In this document: positions 23,873-34,276 of the stretch, piece after piece
How positions within the stretch are numbered: position 1 is the first letter of the stretch
Layout: every line of letters begins with the position of its first letter
Origin: Moraxella catarrhalis
Lineage (GTDB): Bacteria > Pseudomonadota > Gammaproteobacteria > Pseudomonadales > Moraxellaceae
Reading direction: 5' to 3'
Assembly: GCF_001656295.1 (NCBI RefSeq)
Contig: NZ_LXHE01000024.1
Coordinates: 1 to 64,000, forward strand
DNA length: 64,000 bases
The notes under the pieces: generated by a model
The model's database searches: none
Seen by the model: the letters and a program-made list of their open reading frames with translations, nothing else
What the model was told of the DNA's origin: nothing
Program-made: the position numbers and the translations under genes

Positions 23873-25201
23873 TCACGCTTGCCATCGGCGAAATAGTAAT
23901 GAACCATTCGTGCCACCAAAGCCAAAGCTGTTTGACAAGGCAAATTCTACCCCATCAACACGGCGAGCGGTATGAGCAATATAATCTAGCCGACATGCTT
24001 CGTCTTGATTGTCTAAATTGATGGTGGGTGGTAGAAGCTGATTTTGGAGTGCAAGTATGGTAAAAATTGCTTCAATTGCACCTGCCGCCCCAAGCAAATG
24101 CCCTGTCATAGATTTGGTTGAGCTGACCAAAATATCTTGACCAAATAATCGTTCGATGGCTTGGCTTTCAGCGACATCACCTTGGGGTGTGCTGGTACCA
24201 TGAGCGTTGATATAACCCACTTCACAAGTATCAATACCTGCATCTGCCAAGGCTGCCGCCATGGCACGAGCCGCACCTTCCCCGCCAATCGATGGGCTGG
24301 TGATGTGATTGGCATCATCACTCATCCCAAATCCGACCAATTCTGCTAAAATGGTCGCACCACGAGCTTTGGCATGTGCTAAGCTTTCAAGCACTAATGC
24401 ACCTGCACCATCACCCAAAACAAAACCATCACGGTCTTTGTCAAAAGGTCGGCTGGCGCGTGTTGGCTCATCATTTCGTGTTGAGAGTGCATGCATCGCC
24501 CCAAAGCCTGATAGCCCAAGTGGCGTTGAGGCTTTTTCGCTGCCACCAACCAATACCGCATCACAGTCGCCATAAGCGATCAGTCTTGCCCCCAAACCAA
24601 TGGCGTGCGTAGAGGTGGTGCAAGCGGTTGTTGTTGCAAGATTTGCACCCTTAAGATGATGACGCATGGCAATCAGCCCAGCTGGCATATTGATGATGGC
24701 ACCTGGAATGATGAACGGTGATACTTTTTTTGCACCATAGGATTTTAGGGTATCACGACTTGTTTCAATAGTTTGAATACCACCAATGCCTGAACCCATG
24801 ACCACACCAAAACGCTCGCCATCGACATTGATGGGCAGGCTATCACCTTTGATATCATCAATCAGCCCTGCATGATATAATGCCATCGCCGATGCGACTT
24901 GGGCATAATGTACAAATGTATCAAAACGGCGGGCTTCTTTAGGATTTAAATAATCTTTGGCATCAAAATTCTTAACCAATCCAGCGATCTGGGCACGAAA
25001 TCCATCAATTGCGACCGATTTATCCTCAAATCCATCAAGTCGTGTGATACCACTTACACCTTGGGTGAGGTTTTGCCAAATTGTATCTAAACTATTTCCA
25101 ATGGGCGTTAAAGCTCCCATGCCTGTAATGACAATGCGTGCTGCATCGCTTTTTTCATGATAAGCAGGTTTGGCAGACTTGTTTTTTGCTGACTGTGTCA
25201 T
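23873..25201 (-). CDS. fabF: Beta-ketoacyl-ACP synthase II
   Basis: This 442-residue enzyme condenses malonyl-ACP with acyl-ACP in fatty acid elongation. The catalytic triad is visible as Cys194 in TTACTTS, the histidine in NAHGTSTPQGD, and the histidine in KSMTGHLLGAAGA. It is about 25 residues longer than E. coli FabF because of a polar N-terminal extension. No other fab gene is adjacent. Confidence 0.9.
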   Translation of the reverse strand: MTQSAKNKSAKPAYHEKSDAARIVITGMGALTPIGNSLDTIWQNLTQGVSGITRLDGFEDKSVAIDGFRAQIAGLVKNFDAKDYLNPKEARRFDTFVHYAQVASAMALYHAGLIDDIKGDSLPINVDGERFGVVMGSGIGGIQTIETSRDTLKSYGAKKVSPFIIPGAIINMPAGLIAMRHHLKGANLATTTACTTSTHAIGLGARLIAYGDCDAVLVGGSEKASTPLGLSGFGAMHALSTRNDEPTRASRPFDKDRDGFVLGDGAGALVLESLAHAKARGATILAELVGFGMSDDANHITSPSIGGEGAARAMAAALADAGIDTCEVGYINAHGTSTPQGDVAESQAIERLFGQDILVSSTKSMTGHLLGAAGAIEAIFTILALQNQLLPPTINLDNQDEACRLDYIAHTARRVDGVEFALSNSFGFGGTNGSLLFRRWQA

Positions 25202-25368
25202 GATGTATCCAAATTTTAATTAAGTTTGCTTAGTTTTATCTTAACATGATTTATCATGAATTTACAGTTTACAGTTGTATTTTTATTAAGATTAAGACAT
25301 CTCAAGCAATTTCAATTTAAACAGTAAACATCAATGATGATTTGATATAAAAAGTGCTCAAATAAAAA

Positions 25369-26292
25369 TCACCCTCTGGGGTGATGCTTGGCATGGAGAT
25401 TTTGTAGCCTTGTGGTCGCCACATGCGTATAAATCTGCGTGGTGGATAAATCACTATGCCCAAGCAATAATTGTACACTGCGTAAATCAGCACCATGATT
25501 AACCAAATGTGTTGCAAAGGCATGACGCAATGTATGGGGCGAAATGGCGGTATTAATACCAGCCATTAAGGCATATTTTTTAATCAAATGCCAAAAATTA
25601 TGCCGTGTCATGTAACCGCCTTGTTCGGTCAAAAATACCGCTTGACAGTCTTTTTTACCAATCAGCAAACTGCCCCGCACAGCCAAATACTCATTGAGTG
25701 CAGACAGTGCATATTCTCCCAAAGGAATCAGACGCATTTTATTGCCCTTACCTGTAACCGACAGCCAACCTGCGTTCAGATTAAGCTGCTCAAGCGACAA
25801 GCTCGTCAGCTCACTGACACGCAAGCCACACGCATACAAAACCTCAAGCATGGCTTTATCTCTAAGACCTCGCACGCTTGAGATGTCTGGTGCATCTAGC
25901 AGTGAGCTAACTTCTTGCTCAGAGAGCGTTTTGGGTAACGCTTTGCCAAGCTTGGGCGTTTTGATGGATTCACAAGGGTTATCCTCTCGATAGCCTGACT
26001 CAATTTGCCATAGAAAAAACTGGCACAGGCTTGCCAACGCGCGTGCGATGGACCGCTCGGATTTATTGGCATCTTTTAGACACATCAAGTGATTACGCAC
26101 ATCTGATGACTGCCATAGATTCACTGGCGTGTCTGATAAACGAATACACAAGCGTACATCTTGGCTATACGCGTTTCTGGTGGCTGTCGACAACCCACGC
26201 GCCAGCATTGCTGCACGAAATTCGCTCAGATACTCTGGGTCATCGTCATAGATCACCGCACTATCGGCTCGAGGTATGGTAGATTTTGCCAT
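25369..26292 (-). CDS. xerD: Tyrosine recombinase XerD
   Basis: This 307-residue protein has the SAM-like N-terminal DNA-binding domain and the C-terminal catalytic domain. The catalytic residues are in ACGLRVSEL, HTLRHAFATHLVNHG, LGHSDLSTTQ and the nucleophile Tyr288 in IYTHVA. It fits XerD better than XerC by the HTLRHAFATHLVNHGADLR signature. With XerC it would resolve chromosome dimers at dif. tusA ends 18 bp upstream. Confidence 0.9.
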   Translation of the reverse strand: MAKSTIPRADSAVIYDDDPEYLSEFRAAMLARGLSTATRNAYSQDVRLCIRLSDTPVNLWQSSDVRNHLMCLKDANKSERSIARALASLCQFFLWQIESGYREDNPCESIKTPKLGKALPKTLSEQEVSSLLDAPDISSVRGLRDKAMLEVLYACGLRVSELTSLSLEQLNLNAGWLSVTGKGNKMRLIPLGEYALSALNEYLAVRGSLLIGKKDCQAVFLTEQGGYMTRHNFWHLIKKYALMAGINTAISPHTLRHAFATHLVNHGADLRSVQLLLGHSDLSTTQIYTHVATTRLQNLHAKHHPRG

Positions 26293-26310
26293 AGCTTAAA
26301 CCCGCTGTCT

Positions 26311-26550
26311 TTATGTGTGCTTTTTTTGAACCAAGTAGCGATAACTGCCATCATCAAGTGTTTCTTGATTGACCAGCGTATGCCCCAAATGACGACAAAA
26401 GTTGGGAATATCACGCATCGTGGCAGGATCGGTTGCCAAAATCTCAATATGCTCACCGCCAAGCGCTTGGCGAATGGTCTTATGAAGTAGCATGACAGGT
26501 TCGGGGCAAATCAGCCCTTTGGTATCTAATGTGTGGTTAATCGTGGTCAT
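26311..26550 (-). CDS. tusA: Sulfur carrier protein TusA
   Basis: The 79-residue TusA accepts sulfur from IscS through the cysteine in CPEPVMLLHK (about residue 15) and passes it on for tRNA 2-thiouridine synthesis and other uses. Length and the single conserved cysteine fit well. Confidence 0.9.
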   Translation of the reverse strand: MTTINHTLDTKGLICPEPVMLLHKTIRQALGGEHIEILATDPATMRDIPNFCRHLGHTLVNQETLDDGSYRYLVQKKHT

Positions 26551-26667
26551 GGTTGTCTTGTTACTCTGGTTTTTGGATAAAATTTAACTGATTGACCTAA
26601 AGCTACAGTTAGCAAAGCTATGATCTGCATGGTCAGTCTTTGGATTGAGACAGTTTAAATGAGCTAT

Positions 26668-27123
26668 TTAAGGTGCTTTTGAAGATTTTTCTTCCAAAAA
26701 ACTGGCGAATTTTTTGAGATTAACCCGAAACAAAAACGGCATCCCAAACCAAGCAATCATCGCCAAAAATAGTGCCATAAAAAATACTGTATCCATGCCA
26801 ATGCTAAAACCCCACACGACCGTAAATCCAAGCAGTGCCATCCCTGTTGCCAAAATGACCGCTAAAATTGAGCCATCCATCACCCGATAACGCACCAATA
26901 AAAAGCCGTGATACAGGCTGATGGGCATCGTCATGGCGATGAGTGCGTACGGCAAATAATGAAAGGCATAATAAATCCATATGCTATCTTTGAACATGGG
27001 TAGGCTTGCCAAAGTTCCAAAAATACAAAAGCATACAATCGCCCCAAAGCCAAAACGGACACTTAAGGTTGCTTGGCGTATGGCTTGGTCAAATTGATGA
27101 GCAATCAAAGTATGGTGCTGCAT
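26668..27123 (-). CDS. Uncharacterised four-helix membrane protein
   Basis: The 151-residue protein has four predicted membrane segments (about residues 24-42, 52-72, 85-103 and 107-130) and a short basic cytoplasmic tail. I do not recognise the family. It lies 17 bp after ruvX on the same strand, so it is likely the last gene of the recN-yqgE-ruvX cluster. Confidence 0.75.
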   Translation of the reverse strand: MQHHTLIAHQFDQAIRQATLSVRFGFGAIVCFCIFGTLASLPMFKDSIWIYYAFHYLPYALIAMTMPISLYHGFLLVRYRVMDGSILAVILATGMALLGFTVVWGFSIGMDTVFFMALFLAMIAWFGMPFLFRVNLKKFASFLEEKSSKAP

Positions 27124-27140
27124 AGCTTTTCCTGATAAAA

Positions 27141-27617
27141 TCAGTCTTTGTGAGAGTCTTTGCGCTCACTGACATAGATGGCATGGTTAGGCGCATGATA
27201 ATAGCTGTCAAGCAAAAGGCATGCGGCAATATCGTCGATCGGTTCAGATGATGACGCAATCCAGCCGTTCTCAAGTGCAATCATCTTGGCTTCTTTTGAG
27301 CTAAGCCGCTCATCATAAATAAATACCGAAACCGCCTGACGACGCTCGCCCAGCCGATGTGCCAACCGCCGTGCAAATTTATGAGCACGCTTGGTGAGCA
27401 TCGACTCGCTGCCATCCATGTTCAGCGGCAGTCCCACCAGCACCCTATCAATGCCCCAATGCTCAATGATGCCAAGCAGATTATCCCAATCAGGCTGCCC
27501 ATTATTCATCGCCAAAATATCAAAGGGGCGTGCGTTATGGGTGATGCTATTGCCCAATGCCATGCCCATTTTTTTGACTCCATAATCTAAAGCAAGTGTC
27601 AAGGTTTCGCTTGTCAT
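27141..27617 (-). CDS. ruvX: Putative pre-16S rRNA nuclease RuvX (YqgF)
   Basis: The 158 residues have the RNase H-like YqgF fold: LALDYGVKKMGMALG at the start, VGLPLNMDGSES in the middle and YDERLSSKEA near residue 101, each with a conserved acid. It is proposed to trim 16S rRNA ends. Its ATG overlaps the yqgE stop by one base (TAATG). Confidence 0.92.
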   Translation of the reverse strand: MTSETLTLALDYGVKKMGMALGNSITHNARPFDILAMNNGQPDWDNLLGIIEHWGIDRVLVGLPLNMDGSESMLTKRAHKFARRLAHRLGERRQAVSVFIYDERLSSKEAKMIALENGWIASSSEPIDDIAACLLLDSYYHAPNHAIYVSERKDSHKD

Positions 27618-28174
27618 TAGGCATATCCAGTTGTTGTAATGAACTTATTCAGATTAATCCCAATCTTATCATAACAAGCCTGAAGCCTGTCTTCAAATGG
27701 CGTTGAAAATAAAGTTGGCAAGTCCGCTGGGCAAGCATACCAATCACCAAACACCATCTCAGCATCCAGCTGACCTTTGCCCCAATTACAATAGCCCATG
27801 CATAATAAATAGTGCTTCAAGCCGTCATAAGACAGCTGCTCTAAGATGTCCTTACTGGTCGTCAAGCAGACATTTTCAGAGATGGCAAAAGAGGATTTAT
27901 AAACTGGCTGCCCTGTGTGCAAAATAAACCCTGCCTCAGGACGCACAGGTCCGCCATTCATGGCAGGTACCTGCATGGCGCTTGCGGTGACTGGCACCTC
28001 AAGCTCGGTCAAAAGACCGCCCACGCTATTTGGCAGGGGCTGATTAATGATAAATCCCCACGCGCCTTCTTTGGTGTGGCGACAGATATAAATGACAGCA
28101 TCCATAAATCTTTCATCGGTCATCTGCGGACTTGGGATCAAAAAATGATGGATCAGTTTTTGGGGATTTGTCAT
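27617..28174 (-). CDS. YqgE/AlgH family protein (UPF0301)
   Basis: The 185 residues match the YqgE/AlgH family throughout (FLIPSPQMTDERF near the start, GAWGFIINQP, GGPVRPEAGFILH). Its biochemical role is unknown; AlgH was linked to alginate regulation in Pseudomonas. It overlaps recN by four bases and ruvX by one, and the yqgE-ruvX pair is widely conserved. Confidence 0.92.
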   Translation of the reverse strand: MTNPQKLIHHFLIPSPQMTDERFMDAVIYICRHTKEGAWGFIINQPLPNSVGGLLTELEVPVTASAMQVPAMNGGPVRPEAGFILHTGQPVYKSSFAISENVCLTTSKDILEQLSYDGLKHYLLCMGYCNWGKGQLDAEMVFGDWYACPADLPTLFSTPFEDRLQACYDKIGINLNKFITTTGYA

Positions 28175-29904
28175 GTATCCTTGCCTCTTTGAGCCATCTC
28201 ATCGACAGAGACATTGGCGGTCAGCTCATCGGCATGGCGAATGTCTGCCAAGAGGCTTTTGACATGAGCGCGCGTCGCCTCGGTGATGTTCACGCCGCCT
28301 GACATTCGCGCCAACTCATCAATTTGTGCCTCATCGGTGATGACTTGCATCTGGCTTTTAGTGTGTTCGCCGTGCTCTTTGTGCACCAAGATATGACGAT
28401 GTGCAGCAGCAGCGACTTGGGCTTGGTGGGTGATGGCAAGTAACTGCTGGTGCTTACCCAGCGTGCGCAAAAGCTCACCAACCACTTGGGCTGTCCCACC
28501 GCTGATACCCACATCCACCTCATCAAACACAAGCGTTGGGTGCGCGCCTGCGCCGTCGCCTGCCGCCATCACCTGCATGACCAGCGCCATACGCGACAAC
28601 TCACCGCCTGATGCCACTTTATGTAAGGGCTGAAGAGGCATGCCCACATTGGCGCTAAATAGTAGCGCAATGTCGTATTTACCTTGGGCGGTGTAGTGTT
28701 CAGCAGATTTTTCATTAAAGGCAAACTCGCAGCGCGCATTTGGCAGCGCCAAAGGCAAAAGCCGTGCCTCAAGGCGCTCACAGACATCAGGGGCGATTTG
28801 GATGCGTGCCTGATCAAGCTTATCTGCTGCCGCAAGATAAGCTTGATAAGCCTCTAATACCTTGGCATCCATGGTGTCATTATCAGGCAGGCTGCTTAGC
28901 ATATCCAGCTCATCTTGCCAATCCGCCGCGTCGGCGATCAGCTCGGTGATGGGCGTGTGGTATTTGCTTGATAAACGATGCGCAAGGCTCAATAAGCCAT
29001 TTAGCTCATCAAGGCGCGCCTCATCGGGCAGCTCGCGCTCTGCATAATCAGTGAGCTTAGCGGCGGCATCTATGATCTGCTCTTGGGCGAGCGCAAGCAG
29101 CTGACTGCACTCTCCAAATGTTTTGCTGGCTTGGGCATTATTATCACAAATCCGCATCGCCCGCCCAAGCAGGCTTAGCACCGATGGGACATCGTCATCA
29201 TTATCAAGCTGCACTGCCGCCTCTAGGGCTTCACGCATGAGAGTTTCAAGATTGGACAGCTCGTCGTATTCTGCCTCAATCTCCTCAAAATTCACCAAAA
29301 GTAGCGGCTCAATGTCGGCAAGCTTGGCTGATAACAGTGCCATCCGATCCGCTCGCTGGGCTGACTGGCTGCGTGCGTCATCGGCTTGTTTTTTCAGGGT
29401 TTGGTAGTGATGAAAAGCGGTCTTGGTTGCTGATTTTAGATCACCAAGCTCGCCAATGCGATCAAGCCAATCTACGACAAATTGAGGCTTGAGCAGCTCA
29501 AGTCCTGCGTGCTGCGAGTGAATATTAACTAAGATTGCACCGAGGTTTTTGAGCTCACTGATGCTGGCAGGCGCGCCATTGATCCAAGACTTTGAACGTC
29601 CTTGTGCGCTGATTTTTCGGCGAATTAGCAGGACATCATCATCAAGACTTCTGTCATGCTCCTCAAACCACGCCGCCACGAGTTCGTTATTGGTGACATC
29701 AAACTCCCCAAACACGCTGGCTTCTTCGCAGCCGTGGCGCACCATACCGCTATCGGCACGCTCGCCTGCGCATAGCGACAAGGCATCCAAGATCAGCGAT
29801 TTGCCCGCGCCTGTCTCACCTGTGATGACATTAAACCGCGCATCAAAGCTGATTTCTTTTTGCTCAATGAGTGCCAAATTTTCTAAAGTCAAAGAAGTGA
29901 GCAT
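28171..29904 (-). CDS. recN: DNA repair protein RecN
   Basis: The 577-residue SMC-like ATPase acts in double-strand break repair. Walker A GETGAGKSLILDAL is near residue 29, a central coiled coil follows, and the ABC signature SGGELSRMALVMQ and Walker B VFDEVDVGISGGTA lie in the C-terminal half. Length is slightly above E. coli RecN. It heads the recN-yqgE-ruvX run. Confidence 0.95.
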   Translation of the reverse strand: MLTSLTLENLALIEQKEISFDARFNVITGETGAGKSLILDALSLCAGERADSGMVRHGCEEASVFGEFDVTNNELVAAWFEEHDRSLDDDVLLIRRKISAQGRSKSWINGAPASISELKNLGAILVNIHSQHAGLELLKPQFVVDWLDRIGELGDLKSATKTAFHHYQTLKKQADDARSQSAQRADRMALLSAKLADIEPLLLVNFEEIEAEYDELSNLETLMREALEAAVQLDNDDDVPSVLSLLGRAMRICDNNAQASKTFGECSQLLALAQEQIIDAAAKLTDYAERELPDEARLDELNGLLSLAHRLSSKYHTPITELIADAADWQDELDMLSSLPDNDTMDAKVLEAYQAYLAAADKLDQARIQIAPDVCERLEARLLPLALPNARCEFAFNEKSAEHYTAQGKYDIALLFSANVGMPLQPLHKVASGGELSRMALVMQVMAAGDGAGAHPTLVFDEVDVGISGGTAQVVGELLRTLGKHQQLLAITHQAQVAAAAHRHILVHKEHGEHTKSQMQVITDEAQIDELARMSGGVNITEATRAHVKSLLADIRHADELTANVSVDEMAQRGKDT

Positions 29905-29993
29905 AAATCATCCAGTTAGCAAATCTTAATTGTCTTATGTTAGCCGCCAAAGCCGTCACACTGCCATAACGCACATTGAACATCAGTACGCTG

Positions 29994-30515
29994 TTAATTG
30001 GTTTTCTCACGCGCTTTGAGTACTTTTTTGACTTTATCGCGAGCACGGCTTTGTTTGAGTGTAGATAAATAATCCACAAACAATTTACCGTTCAAGTGAT
30101 CCATCTCATGCTGAATACACACCGCCAACAGCCCTTCCGCCTCCATCTCAAACGGCTGACCATCCTTATCGAGTGCCTCAATGCGTACACGGCGAGGTCG
30201 CTCGACGGTGTCATAGACCTCAGGTACCGACAGACAGCCTTCTTGATAAGGTAAAAACTCCTCTACCAATGGCGTCACTTTAGGGTTGATAAATACCTGA
30301 GGTGCTGGCGCTTCGTCTTCTTTGGCTAAGTCCATCACAATCAGCTGCAGATGGCGATCAACCTGCGTCGCCGCAAGCCCAATGCCATGTGCGTCATACA
30401 TCGTCTCAAACATATCCTCAATCAAGGTCTTAAGCGAGTCATCAAAGACCGTCACAGGCGCTGCAATGGTGCGTAGGCGGGGATCAGGATATGTCAAAAT
30501 TGGTAATCGTGCCAT
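29994..30515 (-). CDS. def: Peptide deformylase
   Basis: The 173-residue metalloenzyme removes the formyl group from new proteins. All three motifs are present: GIGLAATQ (44-51), EGCLSVP with the metal ligand Cys94, and HEMDH (His136, Glu137, His140). The usual fmt partner is not adjacent. Confidence 0.95.
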   Translation of the reverse strand: MARLPILTYPDPRLRTIAAPVTVFDDSLKTLIEDMFETMYDAHGIGLAATQVDRHLQLIVMDLAKEDEAPAPQVFINPKVTPLVEEFLPYQEGCLSVPEVYDTVERPRRVRIEALDKDGQPFEMEAEGLLAVCIQHEMDHLNGKLFVDYLSTLKQSRARDKVKKVLKAREKTN

Positions 30516-30745
30516 AATTTTTCTTATCTCAGTGGTAAATATAATATTATGTTAATCAAACTATTATACTTGAAAATGGGGGCAAAAAGATAATCTACCA
30601 CCCAATCCCTCAAAGTTTTTGCAAAAATTTATCTTAAAATTCGGTAAAAGTCGCTTTTTTGAGCCAATACTATTGGCAAGCATGGGCTTTTGTGCAAGAA
30701 TAGAGCGTTGATTTGTTTGCATCTTTTCATTTTCAAGGGATTATT

Positions 30746-31336
30746 ATGACTCGCAGCGCCAGCATCACCAGAAATACCGCCGAAACCCAAATCAGTGTCA
30801 GCATCAATCTAGATGGCAGTGGTCAAGGCGTGCTTGATACAGGTGTGCCGTTTCTTGACCATATGCTTGACCAGATCAAGCGTCACGGACTCATTGATCT
30901 GGATGTCAAATGTGTGGGCGATACCCACATCGATGATCATCATAGTGTTGAAGATGTTGGTATTGCAATCGGTCAAGCACTCAAACAAGCCTTAGGCGAC
31001 AAAAAAGGCATTCGCCGTTATGGGCATTTTTATGCACCGCTTGACGAAAGCTTATCTCGCGTGGTGGTAGACATCTCTGGTCGTCCTGGTCTACATATGG
31101 ATGTGCCATTCACACGCTCGCACATAGGCTCAATGGATGTTGATTTGTTCTCTGAGTTTTTTTATGGACTGGTCAATCATGCCTTCATCACCTTACACAT
31201 TGATAATCTCAAAGGCAAAAACAGCCATCACCAAATTGAAAGTGTCTTTAAAGCCTTGGCGCGTGCGCTTCGGATGGCGGTTGAGTATGATGACCGCGCC
31301 AAAGATCAGCTACCTTCGACCAAAGACATGCTCTAA
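30746..31336 (+). CDS. hisB: Imidazoleglycerol-phosphate dehydratase
   Basis: This 196-residue monofunctional enzyme of histidine synthesis shows the two metal-binding motifs [13 protein letters not shown] (about residue 67) and [17 protein letters not shown] at 30746 has AAGGGA 6 bases upstream; the frame from 30713 adds unrelated residues. It is followed by hisH after 9 bp. Confidence 0.95.
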   Translation: MTRSASITRNTAETQISVSINLDGSGQGVLDTGVPFLDHMLDQIKRHGLIDLDVKCVGDTHIDDHHSVEDVGIAIGQALKQALGDKKGIRRYGHFYAPLDESLSRVVVDISGRPGLHMDVPFTRSHIGSMDVDLFSEFFYGLVNHAFITLHIDNLKGKNSHHQIESVFKALARALRMAVEYDDRAKDQLPSTKDML

Positions 31337-31345
31337 GGGGTTGTT

Positions 31346-31972
31346 ATGACGAAAGTTGCGTTACTTGATTATGGCGTTGGTAATCTATATTCAGTCGCTA
31401 ATGCGCTCAAAGTGGCAGGTGCTGATGTCATCACCACCGATCGAGCTGATGATATCCAAAAAGCAGATAAAATTCTACTGCCAGGCGTAGGTGCGATGCG
31501 TGATGCGATGGCACACATGGCTGAACACGGCATTGATACCGCCGTTAAAGAAGCTTTGAACACCAAACCTGTCATGGCGATTTGTGTGGGCATGCAAGCG
31601 ATGTTTGATGTCTCAGAAGAAGGTAATGTGCCTTGTTTGGGCATCATTCCTGGCACGGTGCGCAGATTTGATGATGCGTGGATGCAAAATGATGAACCAA
31701 TCAAAATACCGCATGTTGGCTGGAATCGTGTTGATACAGATACCGATCATATGCTATGGCAAGGCTGCAATCATGAGTATTTTTATTTCACGCACAGCTA
31801 CTATTGTGACCCTGCGTCAAATAATCAGCTGATTTTGGCGCATACCACTTATGGTCAGAAATTTTGCTCAAGCGTCATTCAAGATAATTTATTCATCACT
31901 CAATTTCATCCCGAAAAAAGCCACCGAGCCGGTCTAAAGCTGCTATCAAACTTTATTAACTGGCAGCCTTAA
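31346..31972 (+). CDS. hisH: Imidazole glycerol phosphate synthase, glutaminase subunit
   Basis: This 208-residue class I glutamine amidotransferase supplies ammonia to HisF. The nucleophile is Cys80 in AICVGMQ, and the His-Glu pair lies in QFHPEKS near residue 188. hisF is not in the window, and hisA is about 29 kb away on the other strand, so the histidine genes are scattered. Confidence 0.94.
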   Translation: MTKVALLDYGVGNLYSVANALKVAGADVITTDRADDIQKADKILLPGVGAMRDAMAHMAEHGIDTAVKEALNTKPVMAICVGMQAMFDVSEEGNVPCLGIIPGTVRRFDDAWMQNDEPIKIPHVGWNRVDTDTDHMLWQGCNHEYFYFTHSYYCDPASNNQLILAHTTYGQKFCSSVIQDNLFITQFHPEKSHRAGLKLLSNFINWQP

Positions 31973-31991
31973 TGATTTGGATGTTTAAGAG

Positions 31992-32357
31992 ATGCTAAAT
32001 ATACGCACTTTTGGGATTTTGGGAGTGGTGTGCGCCGCTACTTTTTTGATGGCTTGTCAAAGCACCAAGCATCTAAGCGGTCAAAGCCCATCACCATGCG
32101 CCAAGGATGGCTATCGTCAGTCACTTTTAACACATCACTGCGTGCAGCCATCGATAGAGACGCATATTGCCTTTATGAATGCCGATGGCGAGATGGTTTA
32201 TGTGCTACTTTCAGATGATCGTCAATTTGCCGAAGTCTTTATCGGCAACTCACCCCAAAGCATCGTACTAGAAGCGGTCAAAGGCGGCTACCTGTCTGCT
32301 GATGGCAAGACCAGGCTCATTAACACCGGGCAAGCTTGGCGGCTGCTTCGCCCTTGA
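31992..32357 (+). CDS. Small outer-membrane lipoprotein, function unknown
   Basis: This 121-residue protein has a lipoprotein signal peptide ending in the lipobox LMAC (Cys22). The mature part contains two further cysteines and no domain that I recognise. It lies 19 bp after hisH on the same strand and may be co-transcribed. It converges with parE. Confidence 0.75.
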   Translation: MLNIRTFGILGVVCAATFLMACQSTKHLSGQSPSPCAKDGYRQSLLTHHCVQPSIETHIAFMNADGEMVYVLLSDDRQFAEVFIGNSPQSIVLEAVKGGYLSADGKTRLINTGQAWRLLRP

Positions 32358-32386
32358 TCGCCGAAGAGTTTTAGGTATGTATGGGC

Positions 32387-34276
32387 TTATACTGAGATAT
32401 CCGCCAAGTCTCCTTTGGTCTCTAGCCAATGCTTTCGGTCTGCCGAGCGTTTTTTGGCAAGCAGCATATCCATGATGCTGTTTGTGCTCGCCGCATCATC
32501 CAAATCCAAGCGAACCAATTTACGCGTATCAGGATTCATGGTCGTCTCGCGCAGCTGACTGGGATTCATCTCGCCCAGCCCTTTGAAGCGTGTAATTTGC
32601 GGTTTTTTATTGCCAAGCCTTGTAAGCACTTGTTCAAGCTCTTCATTATCCAGCGCATAATACACTTCTTTGCCTGCATCAATGCGATACAAAGGCGGCA
32701 CCGCCACATACAGATGACCTGCCTCGATCAGCGCAGGGAAATGCTTCACAAACAGCGCACAAATCAGCGTCGCGATGTGCAGACCATCCGAATCGGCATC
32801 CGCCAAGATACAGATTTTATCATAGCGAAGCTCGGATAGATCATCTGATGCAGGATCTACGCCGATCGCGATAGCGATGTCGTGAATTTCTTGGCTGGAC
32901 AATACAGTGTCCGATGACACCTCCCAAGCATTTAAAATTTTACCGCGCAAAGGTAAAATCGCCTGAAATGAATTGTCACGCGCTTGCTTTGCTGAGCCGC
33001 CTGCCGACTGACCCTCCACCAAAAATAGCTCTGAGCCTTCTTTTAGCCCCCCGCGGCAATCCCACAGCTTACCTGGCAGTGCAGGTCCTTGCGTGACTTT
33101 TTTACGCGCGACTTTTTGCGCGGTTGCTAGGCGTTTGGTAGCTTTGGAAATGGCAAGCTCAGCAATGGCTTTGGCATGATCTGGATGCTGATTTAGCCAA
33201 AGACTAAACGCATCTTTAGCCAAGGTCTGAACCAGTGGCGCAGCTTCGCGGCTTGATAGGCGCTCTTTGGTCTGTCCGCTAAACTGCGGCTCAACAAATT
33301 TTAGCGACAAAATGTAGTTGACGCCATCCCACACATCCTCACCAGACAGCTTCACTTGACGCGGCAACAAATTGTGAATGTCACAAAATTCACGCAGCGC
33401 CTCAAGCACGCCCGTGCGCAAGCCATTGACATGCGTGCCACCTTGAGCAGTCGGAATAAGATTGACATAGCTTTCGGTAATTGGTGTACCGCCCTCTGCA
33501 AGCCACGATAACGCAAAAGTCGCCCCACCACGCTCACCCAAAGTAGGCTCTTGGCTAAAATAAAATGGCTCTTTGGGTAATGTGGCAGACCCATCCAGCT
33601 GCTCGGTCAGGTATTGCACTACACCATCGGTGAACTGCCAACTTTCACTGTCATTTGGCTCAATCTCACTGATAAAATCAATGTGCAACCCTGCGGCAAG
33701 CACTGCTTTGGCTTTTAAGTTATGCTTAAGGGTTTTAATTGAAAATTTTGGCGTATCGAAATACTGCTCATCCACCCAAAATTGCACTTTGGTACCACGC
33801 TTTTTTTTATTAGCTGATTTATCAGCAATCAAAGCGGTAACAGGCTCACCGTGTTCAAATGCCATCGTATGTATCAGCCCATCACGCCACACCGTCACCT
33901 CAACGCGTGTGGACAGTGCATTCACCACACTGATACCCACGCCATGCAGACCACCAGAGACTTGATAGTTTTCGGTGCTAAATTTGCCGCCAGCGTGTAG
34001 GCGTGTCAAAATCAGCTCAACACCTGATTGATTAAATTCAGGGTGAATATCGGTCGGCATCCCACGCCCATCATCCTCAACAGACAGCGAACCATCCTTA
34101 TGCAGGGTGACGATGATATGACGAGCAAATCCTGCCAATGCCTCATCGACCGAGTTATCGATGACCTCTTGGGCAAGATGATTGGGACGCATAGTATCAG
34201 TATACATGCCTGGGCGGCGGCGAACTGGTTCTAAGCCTTCTAAAACTTCTAATTTTTGTGAATTATATGTACTCAT
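32387..34276 (-). CDS. parE: DNA topoisomerase IV subunit B
   Basis: This 629-residue ATPase subunit decatenates chromosomes with ParC. The GHKL ATP site (VIDNSVDEALAGFA, DGRGMPTDIH, SGGLHGVG) and the Toprim motif ILADADSDGLHIATL are present. In the Toprim acidic motif EGDSAGGSAKQ the Asp is replaced by Gln423 (EGQSAGGS). The equivalent of that position is part of the quinolone-response region in GyrB. It may be lineage-typical. Confidence 0.95.
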   Translation of the reverse strand: MSTYNSQKLEVLEGLEPVRRRPGMYTDTMRPNHLAQEVIDNSVDEALAGFARHIIVTLHKDGSLSVEDDGRGMPTDIHPEFNQSGVELILTRLHAGGKFSTENYQVSGGLHGVGISVVNALSTRVEVTVWRDGLIHTMAFEHGEPVTALIADKSANKKKRGTKVQFWVDEQYFDTPKFSIKTLKHNLKAKAVLAAGLHIDFISEIEPNDSESWQFTDGVVQYLTEQLDGSATLPKEPFYFSQEPTLGERGGATFALSWLAEGGTPITESYVNLIPTAQGGTHVNGLRTGVLEALREFCDIHNLLPRQVKLSGEDVWDGVNYILSLKFVEPQFSGQTKERLSSREAAPLVQTLAKDAFSLWLNQHPDHAKAIAELAISKATKRLATAQKVARKKVTQGPALPGKLWDCRGGLKEGSELFLVEGQSAGGSAKQARDNSFQAILPLRGKILNAWEVSSDTVLSSQEIHDIAIAIGVDPASDDLSELRYDKICILADADSDGLHIATLICALFVKHFPALIEAGHLYVAVPPLYRIDAGKEVYYALDNEELEQVLTRLGNKKPQITRFKGLGEMNPSQLRETTMNPDTRKLVRLDLDDAASTNSIMDMLLAKKRSADRKHWLETKGDLADISV

